Origin: an uncultured Eubacteriales bacterium
GTDB lineage: Bacteria; Bacillota; Clostridia; Lachnospirales; Lachnospiraceae
Direction of reading: 5' to 3'
DNA length: 12,485 bases
NCBI GenBank assembly: GCA_900545455.1
Contig: UQZF01000067.1
Coordinates: forward strand, 1-12,485
Part shown: one piece after another, positions 1 through 6,650 of the stretch
How positions within the stretch are numbered: the stretch's first letter is position 1
Layout of the letters: the number at the start of each line of letters is the position of its first letter
Notes under the pieces: generated by a model
Database searches by the model: none
Seen by the model: only the letters and a program-made list of their open reading frames with translations
Told to the model about the DNA's origin: nothing
Translations under genes and position numbers: made by a program

Positions 1-952
1 ACATCAGTGTAACAAATAATCCTGTATCCGAAAGATATAATTTGTAACTGTTAAAATCTTTCGTATCCGCCAAACTGACCCTTGGATTGGTAGAATTATA
101 GCATGGCAGAACCGTTTTCGAATCTATCAACTCGTATAATAATTCTTCTGCTTTGGTGTTATTTCTTTTCCCAATTGCTGTGGTAATACGATATTTTCTT
201 GCATCTTTTGCCAGATGCGCCGGAATCGCGTGATATAATGCCAATATTCTTCCGGAAGCATCAATTTTCTTAAAGTCGTCCTCATACAGAGATATGATCT
301 GCCTTTTTACTATATCTATTTCTGAAAAGTTTTTCCCATTAACATAGGCTTCTACTGCCTGTGGCATCCCTCCTACTGCCATGTAAATTCTCAAATCTCT
401 CATTAATTTACGGTTAGTTGCCTGTCCAATAGCCACTCCGCTATCATAAATCTGCTGTAATAACCCATAATTATTACCCGTGGCATCACAGAATTCTTCA
501 TAATCCATGGGGTATACTTCCAGCTTCATTTCCTCTGATGGAATCAGAATGTCCTTTACATTTTTCTTTATCGAAATCAAAGAGCCTGTTTCCAGATAAC
601 TGTATCTGCCGTCATGTACAAGATGCTTTATTGCCTGTCTGGCTTTTGGAAACAACTGTACTTCGTCAAAAATAATGAGGGATTCGTGTTCATACAATGT
701 GATTCCGGTTTCTGCCTGTAGCCTCAGAAAAAAAATATTCAAATTCCCTATATCATCAAAACATTCCAAAATATTATTTGTTGTTTTGGAAAAATCAATT
801 AAAATATAAGACCTATATTCATTTTTTGCAAAGGTTTCCGCAATAGTCGACTTGCCGACTCGCCTTGCGCCTTCCGGCAATACCGCATATTTTTCTAAAT
901 ATAGCTTTTTCCATTCCACTAATTTAGCGTATGCTTTTCTTTTAAAATACAT
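1..952 (-). CDS. AAA_14/DUF4143-type ATPase, 3' end cut by window edge
   Basis: An open frame starts at the ATG at 952 and runs without a stop to base 1, giving 317 codons; the C-terminus lies outside. I translated it by hand. Walker A is GARRVGKST (residues 28-36), Walker B is LIIFDE (92-97), and a sensor-1-like ETGS follows at 121-124. Further on come the YPMDYEEF (147-154) and GGMPQAVEAY (194-203) motifs, then an LYLSDTGL segment near 306-313. This order is typical of the ATPases annotated as AAA family ATPase with a C-terminal DUF4143 (usually about 400-450 residues), so perhaps 100 residues are missing. These proteins are distant STAND/Orc-like P-loop ATPases of mostly unknown role, often in accessory regions. 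A purine-rich site (GGTGGGGG, 965-958) sits 5 bases before the start. ATP binding is confident; the biological role is unknown. Confidence 0.88.
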   Translation of the reverse strand, partial: MYFKRKAYAKLVEWKKLYLEKYAVLPEGARRVGKSTIAETFAKNEYRSYILIDFSKTTNNILECFDDIGNLNIFFLRLQAETGITLYEHESLIIFDEVQLFPKARQAIKHLVHDGRYSYLETGSLISIKKNVKDILIPSEEMKLEVYPMDYEEFCDATGNNYGLLQQIYDSGVAIGQATNRKLMRDLRIYMAVGGMPQAVEAYVNGKNFSEIDIVKRQIISLYEDDFKKIDASGRILALYHAIPAHLAKDARKYRITTAIGKRNNTKAEELLYELIDSKTVLPCYNSTNPRVSLADTKDFNSYKLYLSDTGLFVTLM

Positions 953-1054
953 AATTACCCCCACCAATATAAATATGTTATATCGTGATTTCATCACTCA
1001 ATAATTTCGCCGTTCGTCAAGAGTGAGCAAGCTCCCTCTGACTCTCTTGCGCTC

Positions 1055-1083
1055 ATTATATCGCAGAATATGCTTTTCTTCAA
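1055..1083 (-). promoter_or_regulatory. Promoter candidate for the AAA_14/DUF4143 ATPase
   Basis: On the minus strand a -35 TTGAAG (1083-1078) is followed after 17 bases by a perfect -10 TATAAT (1060-1055). Transcription would start near 1048, leaving a leader of about 95 bases before the ATG at 952. The -35 lies inside a 16-base sequence repeated nearly perfectly at 1101-1116, which could be a regulator site. The leader holds a short GTGAT-TTC-ATCAC hairpin near 985-997 and an imperfect CAAGAG/CTCTTG inverted repeat; I could not tie either to a known RNA element. Confidence 0.5.
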
Positions 1084-1116
1084 CTTATATATTTTATATT
1101 ATATGCGTTTCTTCAA
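1068..1116. repeat. Two 16-base direct repeats upstream of the ATPase
   Basis: ATATGCTTTTCTTCAA at 1068-1083 and ATATGCGTTTCTTCAA at 1101-1116 match at 15 of 16 positions, 33 bases apart (about three DNA turns). The proximal copy includes the -35 box of the ATPase promoter candidate. A pair of binding sites for a regulator on one DNA face is one explanation; local duplication in AT-rich DNA is another. Confidence 0.45.
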
Positions 1117-1147
1117 TACTTTACGCATTGTATTTGTACATATATTC

Positions 1148-1187
1148 AAAAAAATAACGTTTTACACAACTATTTGTAAAACGTTAT
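1148..1187 (-). terminator. Intrinsic terminator of the hydrolase unit
   Basis: A perfect 13-bp inverted repeat (1154-1166 with 1175-1187; arm ATAACGTTTTACA) encloses an 8-base loop. On the minus strand it is followed at once by a run of six T (1153-1148). It lies about 60 bases beyond the stop of the alpha/beta hydrolase and would end the four-gene unit that begins near 3629. On the plus strand the tail is only a weak T-rich stretch, and no plus-strand gene needs it. Confidence 0.85.
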
Positions 1188-1245
1188 CTCTATTTTGTCG
1201 AAAACTGGAATTTGCATACTATTCATCAGCATCCATAACTTCCAA

Positions 1246-2343
1246 CTATAAACTGTGATTTCTGGCTTTGAGCCAAGCAATATACTTCATTATATAGTAT
1301 TCTTGTGCAAATCCATGATTTTGTCCTTCCGCTCTGATTTCCGTTATATCAACTCCTGCTTCAGTTGCTTTTTTTATATACTCAGGCGTTTCTTTTACAC
1401 CAACCATAGAGTCCTTTGTGCCCCACGCAATAAACTGAGGAATATCAACTGAATGATTTACATATTTTTTTAAATCCGTTAATTCCAATAGCTCTTTACG
1501 CGTAGTTTCATTGCGAACATCTTTATCATCAAATAAACAAAACAGCATTGGTACGTTATCATTAAACGATAATGCAGGATATATCATTGCTGCAGTTGAA
1601 ATTGTATCGTCCATACGATCAATCTCATCCATCTTATATGCATCAGGCAATAAATCATTCCCCTGAATTTGATTTATATAACTGCCTATTTCAAATCCTC
1701 CTGCCGAAAATCCAATCAAACCTATTTTTTCAGGTGCAATACTATATTTTTCTGCGTTATACTTCAAATATCGCACAGCTCTTTGAAGATCTAATTGTGG
1801 AATTGGATATTCATAAGGATTACTTCTATAATGTAATACAAATGCACTAATCCCATTTTTTTGAAGAGTTTCTGCTACATCTTTTCCTTCACCATCACTC
1901 CCGTCCATAGACTTGTAGCCAAATCCACCTCCAGGAATGACGATAACTGCTAAATCTGAACCTTCTGACAGATAGGGAATCAAATAAGGCGAATCTTCAT
2001 AAGTTTCTTTCTCATACCCGCCTTTAATCTCATACAGATACGTAAAAGTATCAACAATACTTTCCTTATCCTTATATTGTTTTCCGACAATAGAAGACGC
2101 GAATAATAGTGTATATATAAATGGATTTCCACCTGATTTTATATTCATATCATCTAATTTTGACCGTTCATTGTTTCCGGCAACAGTATTCCATATTTCG
2201 ATTCTCTTTTCATAATCTGCTACCCCAGCAGATCCTACTCCCATAGAAGCCGCCATACGACTGACAATAATAATTATAATTGTTACAAGTACAACTATTA
2301 TTATTATAATCACAGATATAATTTTAATTATTTTCTTTTTCAT
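1246..2343 (-). CDS. Membrane-anchored alpha/beta hydrolase (esterase-like)
   Basis: 365 residues. A very hydrophobic, isoleucine-rich segment (residues 5-28) follows MKKK and has no cleavage or lipobox motif, so a signal anchor holding the domain outside the membrane is likely. The catalytic domain spans about 100-360: an oxyanion-type PGGGF (137-141), nucleophile elbow GFSAGG with Ser213, acid Asp311 in WGTKD, and His343 in QNHGF. This is the complete triad of COG0657-like esterases/lipases, which cleave carboxyl esters such as acetylated sugars or peptides; the substrate cannot be read from the sequence. AAGGAT precedes the ATG by about 8 bases. The gene starts 36 bp after the membrane-protein gene on the same strand and is the last gene before the 1148-1187 terminator. 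The fold and triad are confident, the substrate is not. Confidence 0.87.
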   Translation of the reverse strand: MKKKIIKIISVIIIIIVVLVTIIIIIVSRMAASMGVGSAGVADYEKRIEIWNTVAGNNERSKLDDMNIKSGGNPFIYTLLFASSIVGKQYKDKESIVDTFTYLYEIKGGYEKETYEDSPYLIPYLSEGSDLAVIVIPGGGFGYKSMDGSDGEGKDVAETLQKNGISAFVLHYRSNPYEYPIPQLDLQRAVRYLKYNAEKYSIAPEKIGLIGFSAGGFEIGSYINQIQGNDLLPDAYKMDEIDRMDDTISTAAMIYPALSFNDNVPMLFCLFDDKDVRNETTRKELLELTDLKKYVNHSVDIPQFIAWGTKDSMVGVKETPEYIKKATEAGVDITEIRAEGQNHGFAQEYYIMKYIAWLKARNHSL

Positions 2344-2379
2344 GCTTTATCCTTATAAATTCCGATTTATTAACCATTT

Positions 2380-2868
2380 TCAAATCCGCCCAATCAGCAC
2401 CACAATACCCGCCGTCGCTGCCGCAACAACAAGATAAAGAACTGTGGCAGCGGTACGCTTGGTGAGCACCGTTTTCCATGACTTGACGTATGGAATGCCC
2501 TCCATGCCTTTGATATGCCAGATTTTGCTGTGCCCTACCCAAAGTCTGTCAATCACAAGACCGTCGAACCAGTTCATGACTATGAGAAAGAGAGCTGATT
2601 GTATGTATGCGGTCTTAAAATCCGTGACGTGATTCCAGAGCGATATAATGAGAATAAGCACGGCAAATATGATGATGCAGAACGGTATCATGAACTGTTT
2701 GCCCTTCTTTATCACGACAGCTTTATCGGCAATTCCGCGATTTTGAGCCTCGTCGATGTTTTCCTTCGGGTAGAAATACAGACAATTAAGTCCGTTGTTC
2801 TTTACCGCGAGCTTTACAAGTAAAATATACAGCAGACAGTACAGTGCGATTTGTAATAACAGCAACAT
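2380..2868 (-). CDS. Uncharacterised four-helix membrane protein
   Basis: I do not recognise the family. The computed frame reaches a TTG at 2886, but that codon overlaps a perfect GAGGAGG ribosome site (2884-2878), so the ATG at 2868, 9 bases downstream, is the real start and gives 162 residues. Hydrophobic segments lie at about 1-22, 61-79, 87-106 and 139-160. Between the first two is a roughly 38-residue polar loop with NIDEAQNRGIADKAVVIKKGK, and between the third and fourth a basic, Trp-rich loop (about 107-138). No catalytic signature or signal cleavage site is visible. It begins 22 bp after the HEPN gene stop and ends 36 bp before the hydrolase gene, so it is very probably co-transcribed with both. 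Parts of it are GC-richer than its neighbours. Confidence 0.75.
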   Translation of the reverse strand: MLLLLQIALYCLLYILLVKLAVKNNGLNCLYFYPKENIDEAQNRGIADKAVVIKKGKQFMIPFCIIIFAVLILIISLWNHVTDFKTAYIQSALFLIVMNWFDGLVIDRLWVGHSKIWHIKGMEGIPYVKSWKTVLTKRTAATVLYLVVAAATAGIVVLIGRI

Positions 2869-2877
2869 ATAACAGTA

Positions 2878-2884
2878 CCTCCTC
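2878..2884 (-). promoter_or_regulatory. Ribosome binding site that sets the membrane-protein start
   Basis: GAGGAGG on the minus strand, 9 bases before the ATG at 2868. It overlaps the alternative TTG start at 2886, which therefore cannot be used with this site. Confidence 0.8.
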
Positions 2885-2890
2885 AATTTA

Positions 2891-3307
2891 TTATGATTTT
2901 ATCAATTCAGCCACAGATTTATTTGACTGTCTTTTACTTTCCCACTCAAGAACCTTGTCATGTATTTCGACCATGACTTTATATGAGTAATCAGTATCTT
3001 CATCCGATACGTTCAAGAAATCATCACCCGGATACCTTGCATCAAAATAAAAATCAGTCAGTGTACTTAAAAACAGTTCAGATTCACGGGACAAATGTAC
3101 CTCGGACTTAATTGAATCATACAATCTCTTCAAATTATGTGAACGCAGTAAGTCACTGTTACTTCCTACATGCTCAACAACATGCTTTAACAGCTTTTCA
3201 CATACCTGTTGATACTGTGCAGTGATATTGTTGTTAAATCCCGGATGCCTGCTGACCAGCGCATACTCATAGTCGTTGAGCGCGATTGACAGATAATTAT
3301 TCTCCAT
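2891..3307 (-). CDS. HEPN-domain protein, partner of the nucleotidyltransferase
   Basis: 138 residues, mostly helical. The pattern ALNDYEYALVSRHPGF followed by QVCEKLLKHVVEH (about 9-46), RSHNLKRLYDSI (55-66) and FYFDARYPGDDF (86-97) is typical of HEPN domains (PF05168), with the characteristic RYP near the C-terminal helix. HEPN proteins are commonly paired with minimal nucleotidyltransferases; some are ribonuclease toxins silenced by AMP transfer from the partner. Here I find no R-x4-6-H ribonuclease motif: no Arg has a His at that distance, so RNase activity is doubtful. An AGGAGG lies inside the upstream gene 10 bases before the ATG, and the first 11 bases overlap that gene (ATGGAGAATAA), which indicates translational coupling. 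The family call is good; a toxin role is only a possibility. Confidence 0.82.
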   Translation of the reverse strand: MENNYLSIALNDYEYALVSRHPGFNNNITAQYQQVCEKLLKHVVEHVGSNSDLLRSHNLKRLYDSIKSEVHLSRESELFLSTLTDFYFDARYPGDDFLNVSDEDTDYSYKVMVEIHDKVLEWESKRQSNKSVAELIKS

Positions 3308-3629
3308 ACAGCTTTAACCTCCTATAATCTCTTTTAACTTCTTTCTGAAAAGCAGTAGTCGGCTGTTCGTAATTGTGCTTATATAATACGGCAAAATCAC
3401 AGCCTATCTCATCGAGGTCACAACGCAGATTTGATAATACCATTTTTTCAGGCATAGCATCTACCAACATGGCAATATCAATATCGCTTGTGATTTTATA
3501 ATTCCCCCTTGCGGCACTTCCAAAAACGCCATACTCTATATACTTTATATCGTAAGAGTCGATTATTTTTATTGCCTTATTTATTTTTTCAAGCATCATT
3601 TGTTCGACTGAATTAAGACTATTAGCCAT
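3297..3629 (-). CDS. Minimal nucleotidyltransferase (MNT), MntA-like
   Basis: 110 residues from the ATG at 3629, which has a GGAG site 8 bases upstream (3641-3638). The longer frame to 3761 would run through a terminator and the probable promoter, so I reject it. The catalytic signature is complete: GSAARG (37-42), SDIDI with Asp49 and Asp51, exactly the GS-x10-DxD spacing, and a third acidic residue Asp78 in CDFAVL. MNT proteins of the polymerase-beta superfamily transfer nucleotides, often AMP, to a protein or small-molecule acceptor. In MntA/HepT-type pairs the MNT is the antitoxin that AMPylates the HEPN partner. The gene overlaps the following HEPN gene by 11 bases, so that protein is the obvious partner. 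It is the first gene of a unit that continues to the hydrolase. Confidence 0.88.
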   Translation of the reverse strand: MANSLNSVEQMMLEKINKAIKIIDSYDIKYIEYGVFGSAARGNYKITSDIDIAMLVDAMPEKMVLSNLRCDLDEIGCDFAVLYKHNYEQPTTAFQKEVKRDYRRLKLYGE

Positions 3630-3669
3630 GTATATATCTCCAAAGAAAATTAAGTAATCTGCACCACAC

Positions 3670-3675
3670 ATTATA
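3670..3675 (-). promoter_or_regulatory. -10 box candidate for the MNT/HEPN unit
   Basis: A perfect TATAAT on the minus strand would start RNA near 3663, about 35 bases before the MNT start. No good TTGACA-like box is found 16-19 bases upstream, so it may need an activator or be fortuitous. A second possibility is TTGTTA followed 18 bases later by TATTAT, starting in the tail of the preceding terminator. Confidence 0.4.
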
Positions 3676-3752
3676 TGGATGGTGAACGATTTTATATTAA
3701 CACACTTTACCCTCCGATACAAATATAATATCCGCTTGTTTATGCGTTTAAC

Positions 3753-3795
3753 AAAAAACAAGTCCGTGAATATTATGAATATTCACAGACCTGTT
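3753..3795 (-). terminator. Intrinsic terminator after the RNase J-like gene
   Basis: An 18-bp stem (3757-3774 with 3778-3795, two G-U wobbles in RNA) closes on a 3-base loop. On the minus strand it is followed by a T run (3758-3753). It lies about 45 bases past the stop at 3840 and separates that gene from the MNT/HEPN unit. In the opposite direction the tail is not T-rich. Confidence 0.85.
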
Positions 3796-3839
3796 TGAAT
3801 GATTATATCGAATTGTTCCGCACTATATGCTCACACAAT

Positions 3840-5222
3840 TTATAACTTTGTCACTACCCCGTTTTTAAGCTCATACGCATCGCCGTACTCAGGAAGAATG
3901 CGGGTTCCCGCCTTTGCAGTGTTGACCTGCTCAGGGCGGAAGCTGTGAAGCGGAATGAGTGTCTTTGGCTCTATCGTGTCGAGCATTGTTCTGAGATAAT
4001 ATGGCTTAGCATGACCGCCGAGTCCTCTGTAGTCGTAGGTTATGTCGCAGACCTCGAGGAACTCCTTCATTTTGGCAAATGACGGATCGTAGGCTCCGAG
4101 AGGCGCACCGTCCATGTGAATGTATCTTGATACCACATCCTTTAAGTCGGTCAGCTCATACATATCGGCATAATCGAGCTGGAGAGCATACTTTGAAGGG
4201 TTCTTTATGAGCTCTTCGCGGCTTACAACCTTCCAGTCCGCAGGGATACCCTCGCGGCAGATTCTAGGCTTGTTCTCCGTTATAACGGAGCTGTCGTTGC
4301 AAGCCTCCCTGTAGCTCTGTTCGTAGACGGCAATCTCATCCTCGGGATAGAATGCAGCTACATAGTCTGCCTGAACGGGATCAAGCACGAGAGTTCTTCC
4401 GCTGTTTTTGAAGGTGTTGACCATACGATGTACGCGCTCAACATTTCTGTTGTACGGATTTACAACTATAAGACCGCTATCCTCCTTAGAAAGCACCTCG
4501 AGCTCTGCCTGTAAGCCGTCCTCTGTCCTGTCAGGCACGGCAGGCTTCTCGAGTGAGAGCATATCGATGTCATCAAAGCTTGCAGTAACGCCCTCAGTGA
4601 TAACAACATCTGCTCCGTGACAGGTCTTACCAAACTCCTCAGAATATGCCGGGTGGAAGCCGTGGAAACGGTAATCGCCAGTGTAACATACATTTCCGTC
4701 AGGTGTTGTGATTAAGAAGCCACACGCTCCGACTACATCGTGGTCGACAGGAACGCACTTTACCGTGATGTCGCCGACAGTGAACTCGGCACCGTAATCA
4801 ACTCCGATGCAGTTAGGATGCTCTCTGTGCTCGACGTCGCCGTTCTTGGCGAGCTGACGGTATAATTTGAGTGAATCCGTGCTCATGTATACGGGAATGT
4901 CAGGATGAAGGCATCCGAGACCGCCCATGTGGTCAATGTGCATATGGGAAATCACAAAAAAACACTCTTTTTCGAGTTCGCCAAAAGGAATCAGTCCCGT
5001 CTTTTTTGCTGTATAGTCGTCATAGATTCCGTCAGCAGGCGTAAGCATCCCGAGGCGGATGTAGTCTGCCGCAAAATCGTCCTTTCTCTTGCGGATTTTT
5101 GCGTCCATGCGTCCTGCGACAGCAAATCCGAAGTCAAACATGCACTTAGTGCTCTCTGTCTCTACGGCAACAAAAGTACCGCCAATTTCTCTTAAACCGT
5201 TAAAAAATGATATTTTTGTCAT
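3840..5222 (-). CDS. RNase J-like MBL-fold/beta-CASP metallohydrolase
   Basis: 460 residues. The metallo-beta-lactamase core gives HMHIDH (His93, His95, Asp97, His98), then His161 in PVDHD, Asp183 in TGDYR, and after the inserted beta-CASP region LGGHA (His404) and IPLH (His426). As I recall the family, the gaps 93-161, 161-183 and 404-426 equal those between the matching residues of Bacillus RNase J1, so this should be a two-metal phosphodiesterase acting on RNA or another nucleic acid. A TEG motif (209-211) and NPYNRN (255-260) lie at the start of the beta-CASP part. It is shorter than RNase J (about 555 residues) and ends just after the MBL core, lacking the C-terminal dimerisation domain, so it is probably a paralogue. 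GGAGGT sits 6 bases before the ATG. There is almost no room for a promoter behind the 5243-5278 terminator. A non-RNA substrate remains possible. Confidence 0.82.
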   Translation of the reverse strand: MTKISFFNGLREIGGTFVAVETESTKCMFDFGFAVAGRMDAKIRKRKDDFAADYIRLGMLTPADGIYDDYTAKKTGLIPFGELEKECFFVISHMHIDHMGGLGCLHPDIPVYMSTDSLKLYRQLAKNGDVEHREHPNCIGVDYGAEFTVGDITVKCVPVDHDVVGACGFLITTPDGNVCYTGDYRFHGFHPAYSEEFGKTCHGADVVITEGVTASFDDIDMLSLEKPAVPDRTEDGLQAELEVLSKEDSGLIVVNPYNRNVERVHRMVNTFKNSGRTLVLDPVQADYVAAFYPEDEIAVYEQSYREACNDSSVITENKPRICREGIPADWKVVSREELIKNPSKYALQLDYADMYELTDLKDVVSRYIHMDGAPLGAYDPSFAKMKEFLEVCDITYDYRGLGGHAKPYYLRTMLDTIEPKTLIPLHSFRPEQVNTAKAGTRILPEYGDAYELKNGVVTKL

Positions 5223-5242
5223 TTTCCACCTCCGCTGAATTT

Positions 5243-5278
5243 TAGAATAATAAAGGGCTGCCTGAGTGGGCAGCCCTT
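5243..5278 (-). terminator. Hairpin terminator/attenuator after the solute-binding protein
   Basis: A GC-rich 10-bp perfect stem (5253-5262 with 5269-5278; arm AAGGGCTGCC) has a 6-base loop. On the minus strand the tail is TATTATTCT, only moderately T-rich, so partial read-through is likely. It lies about 20 bases past the stop at 5300 and ends about 30 bases before the start of the RNase J-like gene. Confidence 0.78.
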
Positions 5279-5299
5279 ATTAAAAACACTTGTTGTTAA

Positions 5300-6625
5300 T
5301 TACTTCTTAAGAGCATCATTAACTGCTGCTACTAAAGCATCAAGTGCTGTCTGAGCGTCAGCCTCATTGAGAATCTGCTCCTCAAGAGTTGTGCTTACTA
5401 CGCTCATTACATCATAGCTGCCCTCGAATGCAGGCTGGCTGATGAAGTAAGCTGTCTGTGAGTAAGCTGCTACAGATGTAGGATCAGTCTCCATGAACTT
5501 CTGGTATGTGTCAGACTCATAAGCAGATGTTCTTACAGGAAGGTAACCTGTTGCCATAGCCCACTCTGTTGTAGCGTCAGCGCTTGTTAAGAACTTGAGG
5601 TACTCCCAAGCTGCCTTCTGCTTATTTGTATCCTGTGTGAACATAACAATGTTAGTTCCGGCTGCGTTAGCTGCACTGTCAACATTGCTCATAAGAGGTG
5701 CTACTCCAAGCTCCCAACCATCAGCTGTGATGTAGGAAGCACCTGTTGAAGAACCAACATAAGAAGCGATTAACTGGTTGCTGATTACGTTGGAGAAGTA
5801 CTTATCCTCACCAACAAGACGAGCATATCCGTTGTTGTAAAGGTCCATGATGAACTGTACAGCCTCAAGTCCCTTCTCATTGTCGAATAATGCACCGTTC
5901 TCATCGAAGTATCCGCATCCGTTCTGAGCGAGTGTTGCCTGGAACATACCTGCAAGGTCATCCCAGCCGATTGTCTCGATGCCTTTCTCTGCCTTGATTA
6001 CCTCAGCAACAGAGAGAAGCTCATCCCATGTTAAAGGAGCTGTTAAATCGAGCTCATCGAATAAAGTCTTGTTATAGAAAAGAACGTAAGTACTCTTGTT
6101 GAAAGGAACACCGCTGATGAAACCGAACTGGCTGTTCTCTTCTCTGTAACCTGGAACGATGTCATCCCAGTTGTCGAAATCGTTAGCTACGAAATCATCA
6201 AGATGTACAAGCTTATCTGAGTAAGCTGATAACCAGTTGTTGTAAGCCTGTGCAAGATCAGGAAGTGTATCTGCTGCTGCGTTAGCTGTGAGCTTAGAGC
6301 TTAAATCCTTGTATGCACCCTGGTTTGTAAGGTTAACTGTGATACCATACTCGTTCTCAGCATTGAACTTATCAGTGAGAGCTGTGAGCTCCTCCTCCTG
6401 CTTGTTGCTCATTGCATGCCAGAACTCGATGGTACAAGCCTCGATGCCTGCGTCTGCGGATGACTCACCATTTGATGCAGCCTCCGTAGTTGTTGTCTCA
6501 TTCTGTGATGCGGCAGGTGTAGTTGTAGTCTCGTTGTTGTCGTTGCCGCTCTTGTTACATCCGGTAAGTGTTCCGAATGCCATTGTTGCTGTAAGTGCTA
6601 CAGCAAGTGCTTTCTTGAGTTTCAT
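5300..6625 (-). CDS. UgpB-like ABC transporter solute-binding lipoprotein
   Basis: 441 residues. Signal peptide 1-22 with lipobox LTGC makes Cys23 the lipid-modified N-terminus. A Thr/Ser/Asn-rich tether (about 24-58) holds two copies of NETTTT. The family 1 solute-binding domain follows: EFWHAMSNKQ (67-76), LPDL (121-124), PFNKSTYVLFYNK (174-186), SSTGASY (292-298), ATGYLPV (358-364). These resemble glycerol-3-phosphate binding protein UgpB (FWHSM, PFNSST, TGYLPI), so G3P, a glycerophosphodiester or an oligosaccharide are candidates; I cannot see the C-terminal arginine expected for phosphate binding, so the ligand is open. It delivers substrate to the two permeases encoded upstream. A GGAGAG site lies 8 bases before the ATG. 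It has its own promoter-like leader, fitting the need for more binding protein than permease. Confidence 0.9.
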   Translation of the reverse strand: MKLKKALAVALTATMAFGTLTGCNKSGNDNNETTTTPAASQNETTTTEAASNGESSADAGIEACTIEFWHAMSNKQEEELTALTDKFNAENEYGITVNLTNQGAYKDLSSKLTANAAADTLPDLAQAYNNWLSAYSDKLVHLDDFVANDFDNWDDIVPGYREENSQFGFISGVPFNKSTYVLFYNKTLFDELDLTAPLTWDELLSVAEVIKAEKGIETIGWDDLAGMFQATLAQNGCGYFDENGALFDNEKGLEAVQFIMDLYNNGYARLVGEDKYFSNVISNQLIASYVGSSTGASYITADGWELGVAPLMSNVDSAANAAGTNIVMFTQDTNKQKAAWEYLKFLTSADATTEWAMATGYLPVRTSAYESDTYQKFMETDPTSVAAYSQTAYFISQPAFEGSYDVMSVVSTTLEEQILNEADAQTALDALVAAVNDALKK

Positions 6626-6650
6626 TTCTTTTTCTCTCCTTTTTGTGTCT

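Noticed and set aside
1015..1056. Possible structured RNA or riboswitch in the leader of the ATPase gene
   Set aside because: Only a 6-bp CAAGAG/CTCTTG outer stem and tiny inner palindromes are visible; no known riboswitch core or T-box motif could be recognised.
2324..2542. Minus-strand 72-residue frame overlapping the membrane-protein gene
   Set aside because: It is in another frame of a better-supported gene, with Cys/His-rich low-complexity content and no homology-like pattern.
3297..3307. Frameshift or broken gene at the MNT/HEPN junction
   Set aside because: The 11-base overlap has a normal stop for one gene and an ATG with an AGGAGG site for the next, which is ordinary coupling.
3630..3761. 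44-residue N-terminal extension of the nucleotidyltransferase starting at 3761
   Set aside because: It would be encoded across the terminator T run and the likely promoter, has no good ribosome site, and the family motifs and GGAG site fit the start at 3629.
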